Assembly: GCA_016789405.1 (NCBI GenBank) | Contig: JAEUPQ010000014.1 | Location: 124,001-188,000 of the forward strand | DNA length: 64,000 nt | Reading direction: 5' to 3' | Source of the DNA: Lysobacteraceae bacterium | GTDB taxonomy: Bacteria > Pseudomonadota > Gammaproteobacteria > Xanthomonadales > Xanthomonadaceae | Part shown: positions 49,132 to 58,651 of the stretch, one piece after another | How positions within the stretch are numbered: the stretch's first letter is position 1 | Layout of the letters: every line of letters begins with the position of its first letter | Made by a program: the position numbers and the translations under genes | Notes under the pieces: model-generated | Told to the model about the DNA's origin: nothing | Databases searched by the model: none | Seen by the model: only the letters and a program-made list of their open reading frames with translations

Positions 49132-50576
49132 TTCACACCTCCTTCGAGGCCCTGGCCCAGCATGAAATCGGACACCGGCTGGCGCGAGGCATCATTGCGG
49201 TCGTACAGGCGTGCGCCGTCGATGTAGACCTGCTCGGCCTTGGCGTACACGCTGAACGGATTGCCGTTCCACAGCACCACGTCGGCCATCTTGCCGGCTT
49301 CGAGCGTGCCGGTCTGGTCGAGGATGCCCATGGATTTCGCGGGATTCGCGGTGATCCAGCGCACCGCGCGCTCCGGCGGGATGTCGATGCCGACGCGCTG
49401 CGCGTTGGCCATCACCTTCGCCGCTTCCTGGTTGAGGCGCTGGATGCCTTCATCCGAATCCGAATGCACGATCGCGCAGCCGTTGCGGGCGCGGTCGACC
49501 AGGGCGATGTTCTCCTGGATGCCATCGAAGGCTTCCATCTTGAAGCCCCACCAGTCGGCCCACAGCGCGCCGCAGATGTTCTCCTGGCCCAGGCGGTCGG
49601 CGATCTTGTACGCCTCGACGCCATGGTGGAACGCGCTGATCCTGAAGCCGAATTCCTTGGCCAGGTCGATCATGGTCGTCATCTCGTCGGCGCGATAGCA
49701 GTGGATGTGCACCAGGATGTCGCCGTTGATCGCGCCGGCCAGCGTGTCCATCTTCAGGTCGCGCTTGCCGCCGCTGTCGTTGCTGCTGTCCTTGCCGTCG
49801 CTGCCGCTCTGCCACCAGCGACGCTTGGCGGCGGCGGGCGCGGACCGGGGCTTGTTCTTCTTGAGGTACTCGCTGGCGTCGATGAACGCGGCGCGATAGC
49901 CGGCCACGTTGCCCATGCGCGTGGACGGGCCGCCCTTCTGGCCGTAGACGCGCTTCGGGTTCTCGCCGCAGGCCATCTTCAGGCCCCAGGGCGCGCCGGG
50001 GAACTTCATGGACTGGTAGGTCGTTGCCGGCACGTTCTTGAGGGTCACGCCGCGACCGCCGATCAGGTTCGCCGAACCCGGCAGCACCTGCATCGAGGTC
50101 ACGCCGCCGGCCAGCGCGGTGGCGAAGCCTGGATCCTGTGGCCACACCGAGTGCTCGGCCCACACATTGGGCGTGGTCGGCGCAGTGGCTTCGTTGCCGT
50201 CCGAGTGCGCGCTGGCGCCGGGCGACGGATAGACGCCGAGGTGCGAATGCACGTCGATCAGGCCCGGGGTCACCCATTTGCCGCGGCCGTCGACCTGCAC
50301 CGCGTCGGCGGGTGCGTCGAGGTCGCGGCCCACGGCCACGATGCGGCCGTCGCGCATCAGCACGTCGGCATCGTCCAGGCGCGTCCCGGTGCCGGTCAGC
50401 ACGGTCGCATCCCGGATCAACACCGCAGGGGAACCGACGGCACGGTAGGTGCTGGCGTAGGGGTCCTGCGCGAAGCGCGAGACCGGCTTGGCCGACGCCG
50501 CATCGGCGGCTGCAGGCGCCACGACGGGCGTGATCATGACGGTCGCGGCGAGCGCGACCACGAAAGAGCGTTGCAT
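49128..50576 (-). CDS. secreted amidohydrolase family protein
   Basis: A 482-residue secreted metal-dependent hydrolase. Signal peptide about 1-26 (ending ADA-AS), then the beta part and the metal-binding VTPGLIDVHSHLGVYPSPGA (HxH about residue 105), later His in ILVHIHCYRADEM and FHHGVEAYK, and Asp in IVHSDSDEG. It resembles imidazolonepropionase/dipeptidase-type exported hydrolases; the substrate is unknown. It is first of four genes and overlaps the metal-site-less paralogue. Confidence 0.88.
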   Translation of the reverse strand: MQRSFVVALAATVMITPVVAPAAADAASAKPVSRFAQDPYASTYRAVGSPAVLIRDATVLTGTGTRLDDADVLMRDGRIVAVGRDLDAPADAVQVDGRGKWVTPGLIDVHSHLGVYPSPGASAHSDGNEATAPTTPNVWAEHSVWPQDPGFATALAGGVTSMQVLPGSANLIGGRGVTLKNVPATTYQSMKFPGAPWGLKMACGENPKRVYGQKGGPSTRMGNVAGYRAAFIDASEYLKKNKPRSAPAAAKRRWWQSGSDGKDSSNDSGGKRDLKMDTLAGAINGDILVHIHCYRADEMTTMIDLAKEFGFRISAFHHGVEAYKIADRLGQENICGALWADWWGFKMEAFDGIQENIALVDRARNGCAIVHSDSDEGIQRLNQEAAKVMANAQRVGIDIPPERAVRWITANPAKSMGILDQTGTLEAGKMADVVLWNGNPFSVYAKAEQVYIDGARLYDRNDASRQPVSDFMLGQGLEGGVK

Positions 50577-50861
50577 GGCGAGTCTCCCCGGGAAAACTTC
50601 GCCACCGTAGTCCGCCCCGGACAGACTGCCAACCATGACCTTTGGCAGGGGCTTCCGCCTGCCCGCGCGCGGCCGACCCTCAGCCCGCGACCCGCCAAAT
50701 CCCGCAATCCCGCGCCAGCGCCGCGCGGGTGTCCTCAAGGCAGTGGCTGTCGCGTCGAACGGCCTCCGGACTCCGCGATTGGAGCAATCGCCCATCCGGT
50801 GCATGCCAGAATGACGGGATAACAACGACAACGACGGAAACAAGACGGAGAACCCCCCGCG

Positions 50862-51638
50862 ATGAAAGAAAAAGAACAGATCGTCGAGAACTGGCTGCCG
50901 CGCTACACCGGCGTGCCCCTGGACCAGTTCGGCGAACACGTGCTGCTGACCAACTTCGGTGGCTACCTCGGCCACTTCGCGCGCATGACCGGTGCCGAGA
51001 TCGTCGGCATGGACCGGCCGATGCCCAGCGCCACCGCCGACGGCATCACGATGATCAACTTCGGCATGGGCAGCCCCAATGCCGCGACGATGATGGACCT
51101 CCTGTCCGCGATCATGCCCAAGGCGGTGCTGTTCCTCGGCAAGTGCGGCGGCCTCAAGCGCAAGAACCAGCTCGGTGACCTGGTCCTGCCCATCGCCGCC
51201 ATCCGCGGCGAAGGCACCAGCAACGACTACCTGCTGCCGGAAGTCCCGGCCCTGCCCGCCTTCGCCCTGCAGCGCGCGGTCTCGACGATGATCCGCGACC
51301 TCGGCCACGACTACTGGACCGGCACCGTCTACACCACCAACCGTCGCGTCTGGGAACACGACGAGGCCTTCAAGGAACGCCTGCGCGCGATGCGCTGCAT
51401 GGCCATCGACATGGAAACCGCCACCGTCTTCGCCGCCGGTTTCGCCAACCGCATCCCCTGCGGCGCGCTGCTGCTGGTCAGCGACCAGCCGATGATCCCC
51501 GAAGGCGTGAAGACCGAAGCCAGCGACGCCAAGGTCAGCGCCGAATATGTGGAGCGCCACATCCAGGTCGGCATCGAGGCCCTGCGCCTGATCCGCCGCC
51601 ACGGAAAATCGGTGCGGCATCTGCGGTTTGATGAGTAA
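50862..51638 (+). CDS. amn: AMP nucleosidase
   Basis: A 258-residue phosphorylase-superfamily enzyme that splits AMP into adenine and ribose 5-phosphate. Signs are the nucleobase/phosphate region FLGKCGGLKRKNQLGDLVLP and the purine-binding CMAIDMETATVFAAGFANRI (Glu of META). It is the short form without the N-terminal domain of E. coli Amn (about 480 residues), as in many other bacteria. Single gene; upstream 285 bases hold no other gene. Confidence 0.85.
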   Translation: MKEKEQIVENWLPRYTGVPLDQFGEHVLLTNFGGYLGHFARMTGAEIVGMDRPMPSATADGITMINFGMGSPNAATMMDLLSAIMPKAVLFLGKCGGLKRKNQLGDLVLPIAAIRGEGTSNDYLLPEVPALPAFALQRAVSTMIRDLGHDYWTGTVYTTNRRVWEHDEAFKERLRAMRCMAIDMETATVFAAGFANRIPCGALLLVSDQPMIPEGVKTEASDAKVSAEYVERHIQVGIEALRLIRRHGKSVRHLRFDE

Positions 51639-51729
51639 AGCCTCACCCTGTGATGCGATCGTGCACGAGGGCCTCAATGCCCTCGTGTCGGGGCAATCTC
51701 CCGTCTGATTCCGCGCAAGGCACGCCACT

Positions 51730-52266
51730 ATGTCCAGCACGTACGAGGTCCTCGCCTTCTGGCGCAATGCCGGCCCATCGAAATGGTTCGCGAAGGATGC
51801 GGCTTTCGATGAAGCGTTGCGTGATCTCTTCCTCGACGAACACTTCGCTGCCGCGCGTCGCGAGCGCGAACATCTGCTCGACACGCCCGATGGCGCATTG
51901 GCCTTGATCCTGCTGCTCGACCAGGTGCCGCGCAATGTCTTCCGCGACAGCGCGCATGCCTTCGCGACCGATCCGCTGGCACTCGCCTACGCGCGTCGCG
52001 CGATCGACGCTGGCTTCGACACGCGGATCGATCCCGCGCTCCGCGTGTTCGTCTACCTGCCGCTGGAGCATTCCGAAGACATCGCCGACCAGGACCGCTG
52101 CGTCGCGCTGTGCGAAGCGATGGGCGACGCGAACTACCTCAAGTACGCCGAAGCGCATCGCGACGTCATTCGCCGCTTCGGCCGCTTCCCGCACCGCAAC
52201 CGTGCCCTCGCCCGCACGAACACGCCGGACGAGCAGGCGTGGCTGGAGGCGGGTGGCGGGTTCTGA
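51730..52266 (+). CDS. DUF924 family protein
   Basis: A 178-residue cytosolic, mainly helical protein. ALILLLDQVPRNVFRDSAHA and YLPLEHSEDIADQDRCVAL are characteristic of DUF924, distantly TPR-like and of unknown function. Followed by an inverted repeat element. No link to neighbours is apparent. Confidence 0.9.
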   Translation: MSSTYEVLAFWRNAGPSKWFAKDAAFDEALRDLFLDEHFAAARREREHLLDTPDGALALILLLDQVPRNVFRDSAHAFATDPLALAYARRAIDAGFDTRIDPALRVFVYLPLEHSEDIADQDRCVALCEAMGDANYLKYAEAHRDVIRRFGRFPHRNRALARTNTPDEQAWLEAGGGF

Positions 52267-52292
52267 CGCATTCGATCTGTCATCGGGTGCGC

Positions 52293-52365
52293 CATAGGGT
52301 GCGCTCAAGCGCGCCGGCTTTTTCGTCGTCGTCAATCAGAACGGTGCGCCGGGGCGCACCCTATG
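52293..52365. repeat. inverted repeat element with GGGTGCGC ends
   Basis: CATAGGGTGCGC (52293-52304) and its exact complement (52354-52365) flank about 50 bases; each end also makes its own small hairpin (GGTGCGCC / GGCGCACC). REPIN-like layout. The right end overlaps the stop codon of the histidine kinase gene. Confidence 0.65.
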
Positions 52366-53656
52366 CGGCTGTGTCGACTTTCAGAAACTCCACCAGCGCA
52401 CGCGTCTCTCCACTGTCGTCGTCATGCTCGATGACAAGCGACAGCCCATGTCGTTCGCAGAGGCGCTGCGCGATCGAAAGCCCCAGGCCGAAGCCTGCGC
52501 TGCCTTCGCGCTTGCGATGCGGTTCGTACAGGTGATCGCGGAGTTCGGCGGGAATGGCATGGCCCTGGTTGGCGATGCGGAGCCGGTCGCCGTGCAGGTC
52601 GATGCGGATGGTGCCGTGGGTGGCGTGGGCGAAGGCGTTGCCGATCAGGTTGGACAACAGGATGTGCAGCACGCTGCGCGGACAGGTGACGCGATGATCT
52701 GCGGGCAGGTCCACGTCGAGCGAGATCGCGCGCGCGTCGAGCAGCGGTGACTGTTCGACGATCACGCGTTCCACCACGGCCAATAGCGGCACTGTTTCCG
52801 CGGGTTCGGCATCCTGCTCGCGTGCCATCGCCAGCAGCGTGGCGACGGTCTGTTCGAGCTGCGAGGCGGATTGCCGGATATGCGACAACTGCTCGCGAGA
52901 TGTCGCAGCGAGTCCGGGATCGCGCGACAGCCGTTCGGCGGCGCTGCGGATCACGGTGAGCGGCGTGCGCAGTTCATGACTGGCATCGCGGGTGAAGCTG
53001 CGTTCGCGCTCGATGAAATCGCGGATGCGTCCGATCATGGCTTCGAGCCCGCGCGCGAGCGTGCCGACTTCGTCGCCGCGACCGGAGTGCGGCAAACGCT
53101 CGGGCAGCGCGTCAGCACGCAGCTGCGCGACCGTGTCCGACAGACGCCATAACGGCGACGCGATGCGATGCGACAGCCAGGCCCCCGCGATGAGCGAGAG
53201 CAGGGTCATGCCGAGTCCGGTCAGCGCCAGCAGCCACAGCCACTGGCCGCGCACCGGGCGAACGACGAGGCGATCGCTGACTTCATGCACGAGCCAGGCG
53301 CGTGTCGAGTCCCCGGCACCCTCGATGACGGCGAGATGGTAGTGGCGACCGTTCCTGCCGGCGATTTCGATGCGACCGGGCTCATCGCGCAGCGCGAGGC
53401 GCAGGTCCTCCGGCATGGCGTCGATCTCGGTGTACAGCCGCATGCCGGGCGTGCGTGGCGTCGCCCAGTGGCCATCACGCTGCCGGGCGGTGCGCTGGTG
53501 CGCGGCTTCCTCGGCGAGTTGCGCCGCGAAGAAGGCATCCTCGGTGGTGTAGGCGAAGGCGAGCGCGTAAAGCGCGAACACGCCGGAGATCGTCAGGCTG
53601 AACGCCGCGAACACGAACATCAGTCGTCGACGCAGATGTTGTCGTGGTCGCGTCAT
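52361..53656 (-). CDS. two-component sensor histidine kinase
   Basis: A 431-residue kinase: helix 12-33, periplasmic domain about 100 residues, helix 138-160, HAMP (to about 215), His227 in ASHELRTPL, and the ATPase domain with GFGLGLSIAQRL. The G1 box reads ANQGHAIP with Asn where Asp is usual; some kinases tolerate this. It partners the regulator whose stop overlaps its start (ATGA). Signal unknown. Its stop lies in a repeat. Confidence 0.92.
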   Translation of the reverse strand: MTRPRQHLRRRLMFVFAAFSLTISGVFALYALAFAYTTEDAFFAAQLAEEAAHQRTARQRDGHWATPRTPGMRLYTEIDAMPEDLRLALRDEPGRIEIAGRNGRHYHLAVIEGAGDSTRAWLVHEVSDRLVVRPVRGQWLWLLALTGLGMTLLSLIAGAWLSHRIASPLWRLSDTVAQLRADALPERLPHSGRGDEVGTLARGLEAMIGRIRDFIERERSFTRDASHELRTPLTVIRSAAERLSRDPGLAATSREQLSHIRQSASQLEQTVATLLAMAREQDAEPAETVPLLAVVERVIVEQSPLLDARAISLDVDLPADHRVTCPRSVLHILLSNLIGNAFAHATHGTIRIDLHGDRLRIANQGHAIPAELRDHLYEPHRKREGSAGFGLGLSIAQRLCERHGLSLVIEHDDDSGETRALVEFLKVDTAA

Positions 53657-54345
53657 GCCTCGGCCTCCAGGCGGAAGCCGACGCCATGCACCGTGACCAG
53701 CATCGGCCGTTCGAACGGCCGATCCAGCGCCTGCCGCAACGCGTACAAGTGCGAGCGCAGCGGGTCCGAGGGCGGTGCGTCGTCGCCCCAGAGGCGATGG
53801 ACGAGTTCGGAGCGGGTGAGCGTGCGCGGCCAAGCTTCGGCGAGCGCGAGCAGGATGCGGTATGGAAGCTGGGCCAGTTCGACGCGCAGGCCTTCACGTT
53901 CGACCAGCGCGCTGCGGCGATCGATGCGCAGCCGACCGATCTGGATGATGTGGCGCGCGCCGACCAGGTGCCGATGAGACAGCGCAAGGCAGCGGGCGAG
54001 CAGTTCCTCGCCTGCGAACGGCTTCACCAGATAGTCGTCTGCCCCATGCCGAAAGCCGGTGAGTTTGTCTTCGAGCGCATCGCGCGCGGTGAGCATCAGC
54101 ACCGGCACGTGGCGATCCGCGCGAGCGCGCAGTTCCGCGCACACGTCGAGGCCATCCATGCCCGGCAGGCCGAGATCGAGGACCAGCACGTCCGGCGGCG
54201 ATTCCAGGGCCATGCGCAATCCGTTGCGGCCATCGGCAGCGAAATCGACCACGTGTCCGTGCGCTTCGAACAGCGCGGCGATGTTCGCGCGCAGCGCGTG
54301 GTGGTCTTCGATCACGAGCAGGCGGAGCGGTGCGAGTGTCGTCAT
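53653..54345 (-). CDS. OmpR/PhoP-family response regulator
   Basis: A 230-residue regulator: receiver with VIEDHHALR, phosphorylatable Asp in LVLDLGLPGMDG and Lys in YLVKPF, then a winged helix ending TVHGVGFRLEAEA. It works with the overlapping kinase gene. The DJ-1-type gene ends 43 bases before its start and may be in the same transcript or a target. Confidence 0.94.
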   Translation of the reverse strand: MTTLAPLRLLVIEDHHALRANIAALFEAHGHVVDFAADGRNGLRMALESPPDVLVLDLGLPGMDGLDVCAELRARADRHVPVLMLTARDALEDKLTGFRHGADDYLVKPFAGEELLARCLALSHRHLVGARHIIQIGRLRIDRRSALVEREGLRVELAQLPYRILLALAEAWPRTLTRSELVHRLWGDDAPPSDPLRSHLYALRQALDRPFERPMLVTVHGVGFRLEAEA

Positions 54346-54388
54346 GGCGCGCCCATCCTGCCACCGTCCGACCCTGATGCGGCGAAGT

Positions 54389-55516
54389 TCACTGCGGAAT
54401 CTTCGCCAGCAGCGCCTTCGCTTCCGCCAGGTCGGGCTTGGTGGCGAGCACGCCTTCGACCAATCGCCGCGCATCGTCGTGTTGCTTCAGGCGCAGGTGC
54501 GCTTCGGCCATTCCGAGGTCCAGTTCGGGTGCGCTGTAATGCGGCCGGGCCAGCTGCATCAACGACAAGGCCTTGCGCAGGGCGTCGTCGTCCGACGCTG
54601 ACTTCGCCTGGTAATAGCCGAGCAGCGCGACGAGCTCGACATGGAAATCTGCAGGTGATGCGGCAAGCGCCTTGCGCGCGCCGTCCGCGTCTCCGTGCAG
54701 CAAGCGCTGCACCAGAGCCATGCTGCGTTCGTCGCGATCCGGTACGCGTGCGACGGGCGTGCGGCGGGTCGCACGCACCACGGCTTCGGCCACGCCGGTC
54801 GTGGAATACGGGTTCTGGCCGGTGATCAGGCGGCCGTCGATCGCGACGTGCGGCAGCATCAGCGGCGCTTCCTCCCAGCGCGCACCGCGCTCGCGCATCG
54901 CATCCTCGATGCGGAAGGCGTAGTCCTTCGCCCACTGCTTGCCGAAGATCGCCTCTTCCTCGTTGCTGAAACCGTTGACAGCGCGGTTCGCGACAAGAAG
55001 CTTGCCGTCGGCGGTGCGCACGTCGACCAATGCAGCGGGGCCGTGGCAGACCGCCGAGACCACGCCGCCGTGGTCGTGGATGCGGCCGATCAGCGTCGTC
55101 AGCGCCTTGTCCTTCGGCAGGTCGAACATCGCGCCCTTGCCACCGACCACGAACACGCCGGCATAGTCCTCGGCCTTGAGCGCGGAGGTGGCGCGCGTCG
55201 CGGCCAGCTCGCGCATCGCGGCGGCGTCGGCGAGCAGGCGTGCGTTGGCTGGATGCGTCGGATCGTACTTGCCCGCCTCGACCGCGCCACCCTTCGGGCT
55301 GGCGATGTGCACGTCGAAGCCGTTGTCGCGGAAGATCGCCCAGGCCTGCGAGAGTTCGTCCATCTCGTACCCGGGTCGGGTCTTGCCCTGGTCGCGTCCT
55401 TCGCCGCTGACCACGATCAGGATACGGTCTGGAAGTTTGCTGCCTGCAGCCAGCGCGGAGGTGGACATGGCGAGCGCGAGCATGCCGATGGCGATGCGGG
55501 AGAGGATGCGGTGCAC
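54389..55516 (-). CDS. exported DJ-1/PfpI protein with C-terminal helical repeats, GTG start
   Basis: A 375-residue protein. An N-terminal signal-like stretch (RIAIGMLALAMSTSALAAGS) is followed by a DJ-1/PfpI (Hsp31-like) domain with the reactive Cys in SAVCHGPAALVDV (about 153) and the Glu region GYEMDELSQAW; residues from about 270 form helical, TPR-like repeats (PELDLGMAEAHLRLKQHDD). Family members are glyoxalases, chaperones or amidases; export is unusual. GTG 55516 follows GGAG and starts the signal. It precedes the two-component genes on the same strand. Confidence 0.82.
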   Translation of the reverse strand: MHRILSRIAIGMLALAMSTSALAAGSKLPDRILIVVSGEGRDQGKTRPGYEMDELSQAWAIFRDNGFDVHIASPKGGAVEAGKYDPTHPANARLLADAAAMRELAATRATSALKAEDYAGVFVVGGKGAMFDLPKDKALTTLIGRIHDHGGVVSAVCHGPAALVDVRTADGKLLVANRAVNGFSNEEEAIFGKQWAKDYAFRIEDAMRERGARWEEAPLMLPHVAIDGRLITGQNPYSTTGVAEAVVRATRRTPVARVPDRDERSMALVQRLLHGDADGARKALAASPADFHVELVALLGYYQAKSASDDDALRKALSLMQLARPHYSAPELDLGMAEAHLRLKQHDDARRLVEGVLATKPDLAEAKALLAKIPQ

Positions 55517-55581
55517 GGGAAGACTCCGGGATGGGGAGGCTCCAGTGTCGGCATCGGGTGTGAAGGGGATTTCAAATCGAA

Positions 55582-56283
55582 TCAGCGGACAGGCTGCTCG
55601 TAGATCGGTTCGGGCGCGGGCAGCAGTGTCTTGAAGGCGGTGCGCAGGCTGTCGGCGGCTTGATGTGCATCGCTGTCGCACGTGCGGCTTCGAATGGCAT
55701 ACCGACCACGGATGCAGGCTTCGAGCTTGAGTCTTGCGCCATCGTGGCAGAGGTCTTCCTTCTGCGGCGCATGCCAGAGGAGCTCGCTGTTCCACGCTTG
55801 GCGAATCGACTCCGCCTTCGATCTGGGCATGCGTACATACGTCACCGGCCGCATCGTGATCGTCTCGGGCGCGTTCGCGTCAGGGTCTGGTGGAGGAGGT
55901 GAATGGTCGCCGCTGCGGATCGAGAAGAGGAGTTGGTCCTTGTCGACATCGATGATGATGTCGTGATGAGGACCCCATGCGCTGTCGGAAACCTGCGCAA
56001 CGTAGCGTTCCGGAAAGCGGGAATCATGGGCGTCGCGAAACCCGCCGCAGGTCCAGGCGAGTTCAAGGAACGCATCGCCTTGACGGCCGCGATGGTAATC
56101 CGGATTGAAGAGTTCACGAAGCGGAGGCGCGCTTGCATCCATGCCGCTCGTCGGCAAGCCGATCCACGGCGATTCCGACACCGGCGGCGTGGCCTGACGG
56201 TACGACGGCGAGAGCGCGACATACGTGGCGCCCGTCGTGAAGAGGGCCAGCCACAGCGTCAGGCGATGCGGGTCGAGGCGCAT
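55582..56283 (-). CDS. hypothetical exported or anchored protein
   Basis: A 233-residue protein with one N-terminal hydrophobic segment (about 8-27, LWLALFTTGATYVALS) and a mostly polar remainder with four Cys. No family recognised. It lies between the prolyl oligopeptidase and DJ-1-type genes on the same strand. Confidence 0.65.
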   Translation of the reverse strand: MRLDPHRLTLWLALFTTGATYVALSPSYRQATPPVSESPWIGLPTSGMDASAPPLRELFNPDYHRGRQGDAFLELAWTCGGFRDAHDSRFPERYVAQVSDSAWGPHHDIIIDVDKDQLLFSIRSGDHSPPPPDPDANAPETITMRPVTYVRMPRSKAESIRQAWNSELLWHAPQKEDLCHDGARLKLEACIRGRYAIRSRTCDSDAHQAADSLRTAFKTLLPAPEPIYEQPVR

Positions 56284-56346
56284 GGCAGGAGTCCGGATGA
56301 TTGAAGCAACGAGGACATCCTGTGCGGAGGCTCTGTCCAAACGCAA

Positions 56347-56370
56347 CAGGGCGGCCCGGAGGCCGCCCTG
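56347..56370 (-). terminator. hairpin after the prolyl oligopeptidase gene
   Basis: A 10-base stem CAGGGCGGCC / GGCCGCCCTG with a four-base loop, 31 bases past the stop on the minus strand; only a weak T-run (TTGCGTTTGG) follows. Confidence 0.5.
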
Positions 56371-56400
56371 CTGTCGATCATGCGCGATGCGTCGTGACGC

Positions 56401-58551
56401 TTACTTCAGCTTCTGCCACAGGAACGTATAGGCCAGTGCGGCCATGTGCGCGGCCTGCTGGTTGTTCGAGGCGCCGCCGTGGCCGCCTTCGATGTTCTCG
56501 TAGTAGCGCACGTCGGCATTCATCGCTTCCATCTTCGCCATCATCTTGCGGGCGTGGCCGGGATGGACGCGGTCGTCGCGCGTCGAGGTGGTGAACAGCA
56601 CCGGCGGATACTTCGCGTCGTCCTTCAGCAGGTGGTACGGCGAGAAGTGCTGGATGAAGTCCCAGTCCTTGGTGTCGGGATCGCCGTACTCGGCCATCCA
56701 CGAGGCGCCGGCCAGCAGGTGGCTGTAGCGCTTCATGTCGAGCAGCGGCACCTGGCAGACGATGGCGCCGAACAGCTGCGGATACTGCGTGATCATGTTG
56801 CCCATCAGCAGGCCGCCGTTGCTGCCGCCCTGTGCACCGAGATGCTTCGCCGACGTGATCTTGCGGGCGAACAGGTCCTCGGCCACGGCCGCGAAGTCTT
56901 CATACGCCTTGTGGCGGTTGGCCTTCAGCGCGGCCTGGTGCCAGCGCGGGCCGTACTCGCCGCCACCGCGGATGTTGGCCAGCACGTACACGCCGCCCTG
57001 CTGCAGCCAGGCGCGGCCGACGGTGGCGCTGTAGCCCGGGGTCAGCGAGACCTCGAAGCCGCCGTAGCCGTAGAGCAGCGTCGGCGCCTTGCCGTCGAGC
57101 ACCAGGTCCTTCCGGCGCACGATGAAGTACGGAATCTTCGTGCCGTCCTTCGAGGTGGCGAACTGCTGCTCCGTGACCAGGCCTTCGGCGTCGAAGAACG
57201 CCGGCATCGACTTCAGCTTCTCGGGCTGCTGGCCGACATCGACCATCAGCAGCGTGGTCGGCGTCAGGTAATCGGTGGTGGTCATCCACAGCAGGTCGCT
57301 GTCGTCGGGATCGACCGAACTGACGTTGGTGGTGCCGACGGCCGGCACGCCGTCGAGCAGGCTCTGCTTCCAGCCGCCCTCGCCGAGCGGGGTCAGCACG
57401 CGGATCTTGCTCTTCACGTCGCTGAGCAGGGTCAGCACGAGGTGCTGCTTCGTCCAGGTGTGCGCGGACAGCGAGGTGTGCTCGTCGGGCGTGAACACCA
57501 CGTCGAACTCGCGGTTGCCGGCCATGAACTTCTCGAAATCCATCACCAGCAGCGAGCCGGCGGCGTATTCGCGATCCTTCAGCTTCCAGGGCTCGCGAAG
57601 CTCCAGGGTCAGCCACTGGTTGTGCACGGACTTGTTGGCGGTGTTGGGCAGGTCGAGCTTGACCAGCTTGCCGTCCTTGCCGCGCAGGTAGAGTTCGTCG
57701 TTGTAGAACGCCAGCGTGCGGCTGACGAAGCTGCGCTCGTAGCCGGGCGTCAGGTCGTGGTAGGCCGCGATGTACATGTCGGTCGGCTTGCCTTCGTAGA
57801 CGACCTTGGCCGAAGCCATCGGCGTGCCGCGCTTCCACTCCTTGACGATGCGCGGATAGCCGGACGAGGTGAGCGAGCCGGTGCCGAAATCGGTGTAGAC
57901 GTAGACGGTGTCCTGGTCGACCCACTGCAGGCCGCCCTTGGCTTCGGGACGGAAGAAGCCGTCTTCCACCCAGGTCTTGCTGTCCAGGTCGAACTCGCGG
58001 GTCACGTCGGCGTCGGCACCGCCGCGCGACAGTGCGATCAGGCAGCGCTCGTACTTCGGCTTGAGGCATTCGGCGCCGTGCCAGACCCACTTCTCGTTCT
58101 CGGCGCGGCCTTCGGCGGCATTCAGCGCATCGAGGTCGATGACCGTTTCCCACTTCGGCGACGGCTTGCGGTATTCCTCCAGCGTGGTGCGGCGCCACAC
58201 GCCGCGCGGGTTCGCCTTGTCGCGCCAGAAGTTGTAGTAGAGATCGCCGATCTTGGTGACGCCCGGGATGCGATCGGTGGAGTCGAGGATCGCGCGCAGG
58301 TCGCCCTCGAGTTTCTGGAATTCGGCGCTGCCGGCGATCTCGGCTTCAGCCTTGGCATTGCGCTCGCGCACCCACTCCAGGGCCTTGGGATCTTCCACGC
58401 CTTCGAGCCAGAGGTAGGGGTCGGCGGGCATGGTGGTGTTGGGCATGGCGGATGCGGGCTTGGTAGCGGGCGGCGCGGCGAGCGCGGCCAGGGACGGAGC
58501 GCAGCCGAGGGCGAAGCCGACGGCAAGGCAGACATGCGAAAGCTTGGGCAT
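56401..58551 (-). CDS. S9A prolyl oligopeptidase, exported
   Basis: A 716-residue enzyme: signal peptide (about 1-24), beta-propeller (about 80-430), and a C-terminal alpha/beta hydrolase with Ser577 in GGSNGGLLMG, the Asp near STRDDRVHPGHAR and His in ENIEGGHGG. It cleaves short peptides after Pro. The start at 58551 gives an export signal, so it probably works in the periplasm. The long upstream frame is not coding. Confidence 0.95.
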   Translation of the reverse strand: MPKLSHVCLAVGFALGCAPSLAALAAPPATKPASAMPNTTMPADPYLWLEGVEDPKALEWVRERNAKAEAEIAGSAEFQKLEGDLRAILDSTDRIPGVTKIGDLYYNFWRDKANPRGVWRRTTLEEYRKPSPKWETVIDLDALNAAEGRAENEKWVWHGAECLKPKYERCLIALSRGGADADVTREFDLDSKTWVEDGFFRPEAKGGLQWVDQDTVYVYTDFGTGSLTSSGYPRIVKEWKRGTPMASAKVVYEGKPTDMYIAAYHDLTPGYERSFVSRTLAFYNDELYLRGKDGKLVKLDLPNTANKSVHNQWLTLELREPWKLKDREYAAGSLLVMDFEKFMAGNREFDVVFTPDEHTSLSAHTWTKQHLVLTLLSDVKSKIRVLTPLGEGGWKQSLLDGVPAVGTTNVSSVDPDDSDLLWMTTTDYLTPTTLLMVDVGQQPEKLKSMPAFFDAEGLVTEQQFATSKDGTKIPYFIVRRKDLVLDGKAPTLLYGYGGFEVSLTPGYSATVGRAWLQQGGVYVLANIRGGGEYGPRWHQAALKANRHKAYEDFAAVAEDLFARKITSAKHLGAQGGSNGGLLMGNMITQYPQLFGAIVCQVPLLDMKRYSHLLAGASWMAEYGDPDTKDWDFIQHFSPYHLLKDDAKYPPVLFTTSTRDDRVHPGHARKMMAKMEAMNADVRYYENIEGGHGGASNNQQAAHMAALAYTFLWQKLK

Positions 58552-58651
58552 GCGGGAATCCGGAGACGGGGACGGCAGGGGCCGACACGCTAGCACAGCC
58601 CGCCCGATCGGGCCGCTGCCGGAGGTCACGCCCGGCGTGATCGCTCCCGCA

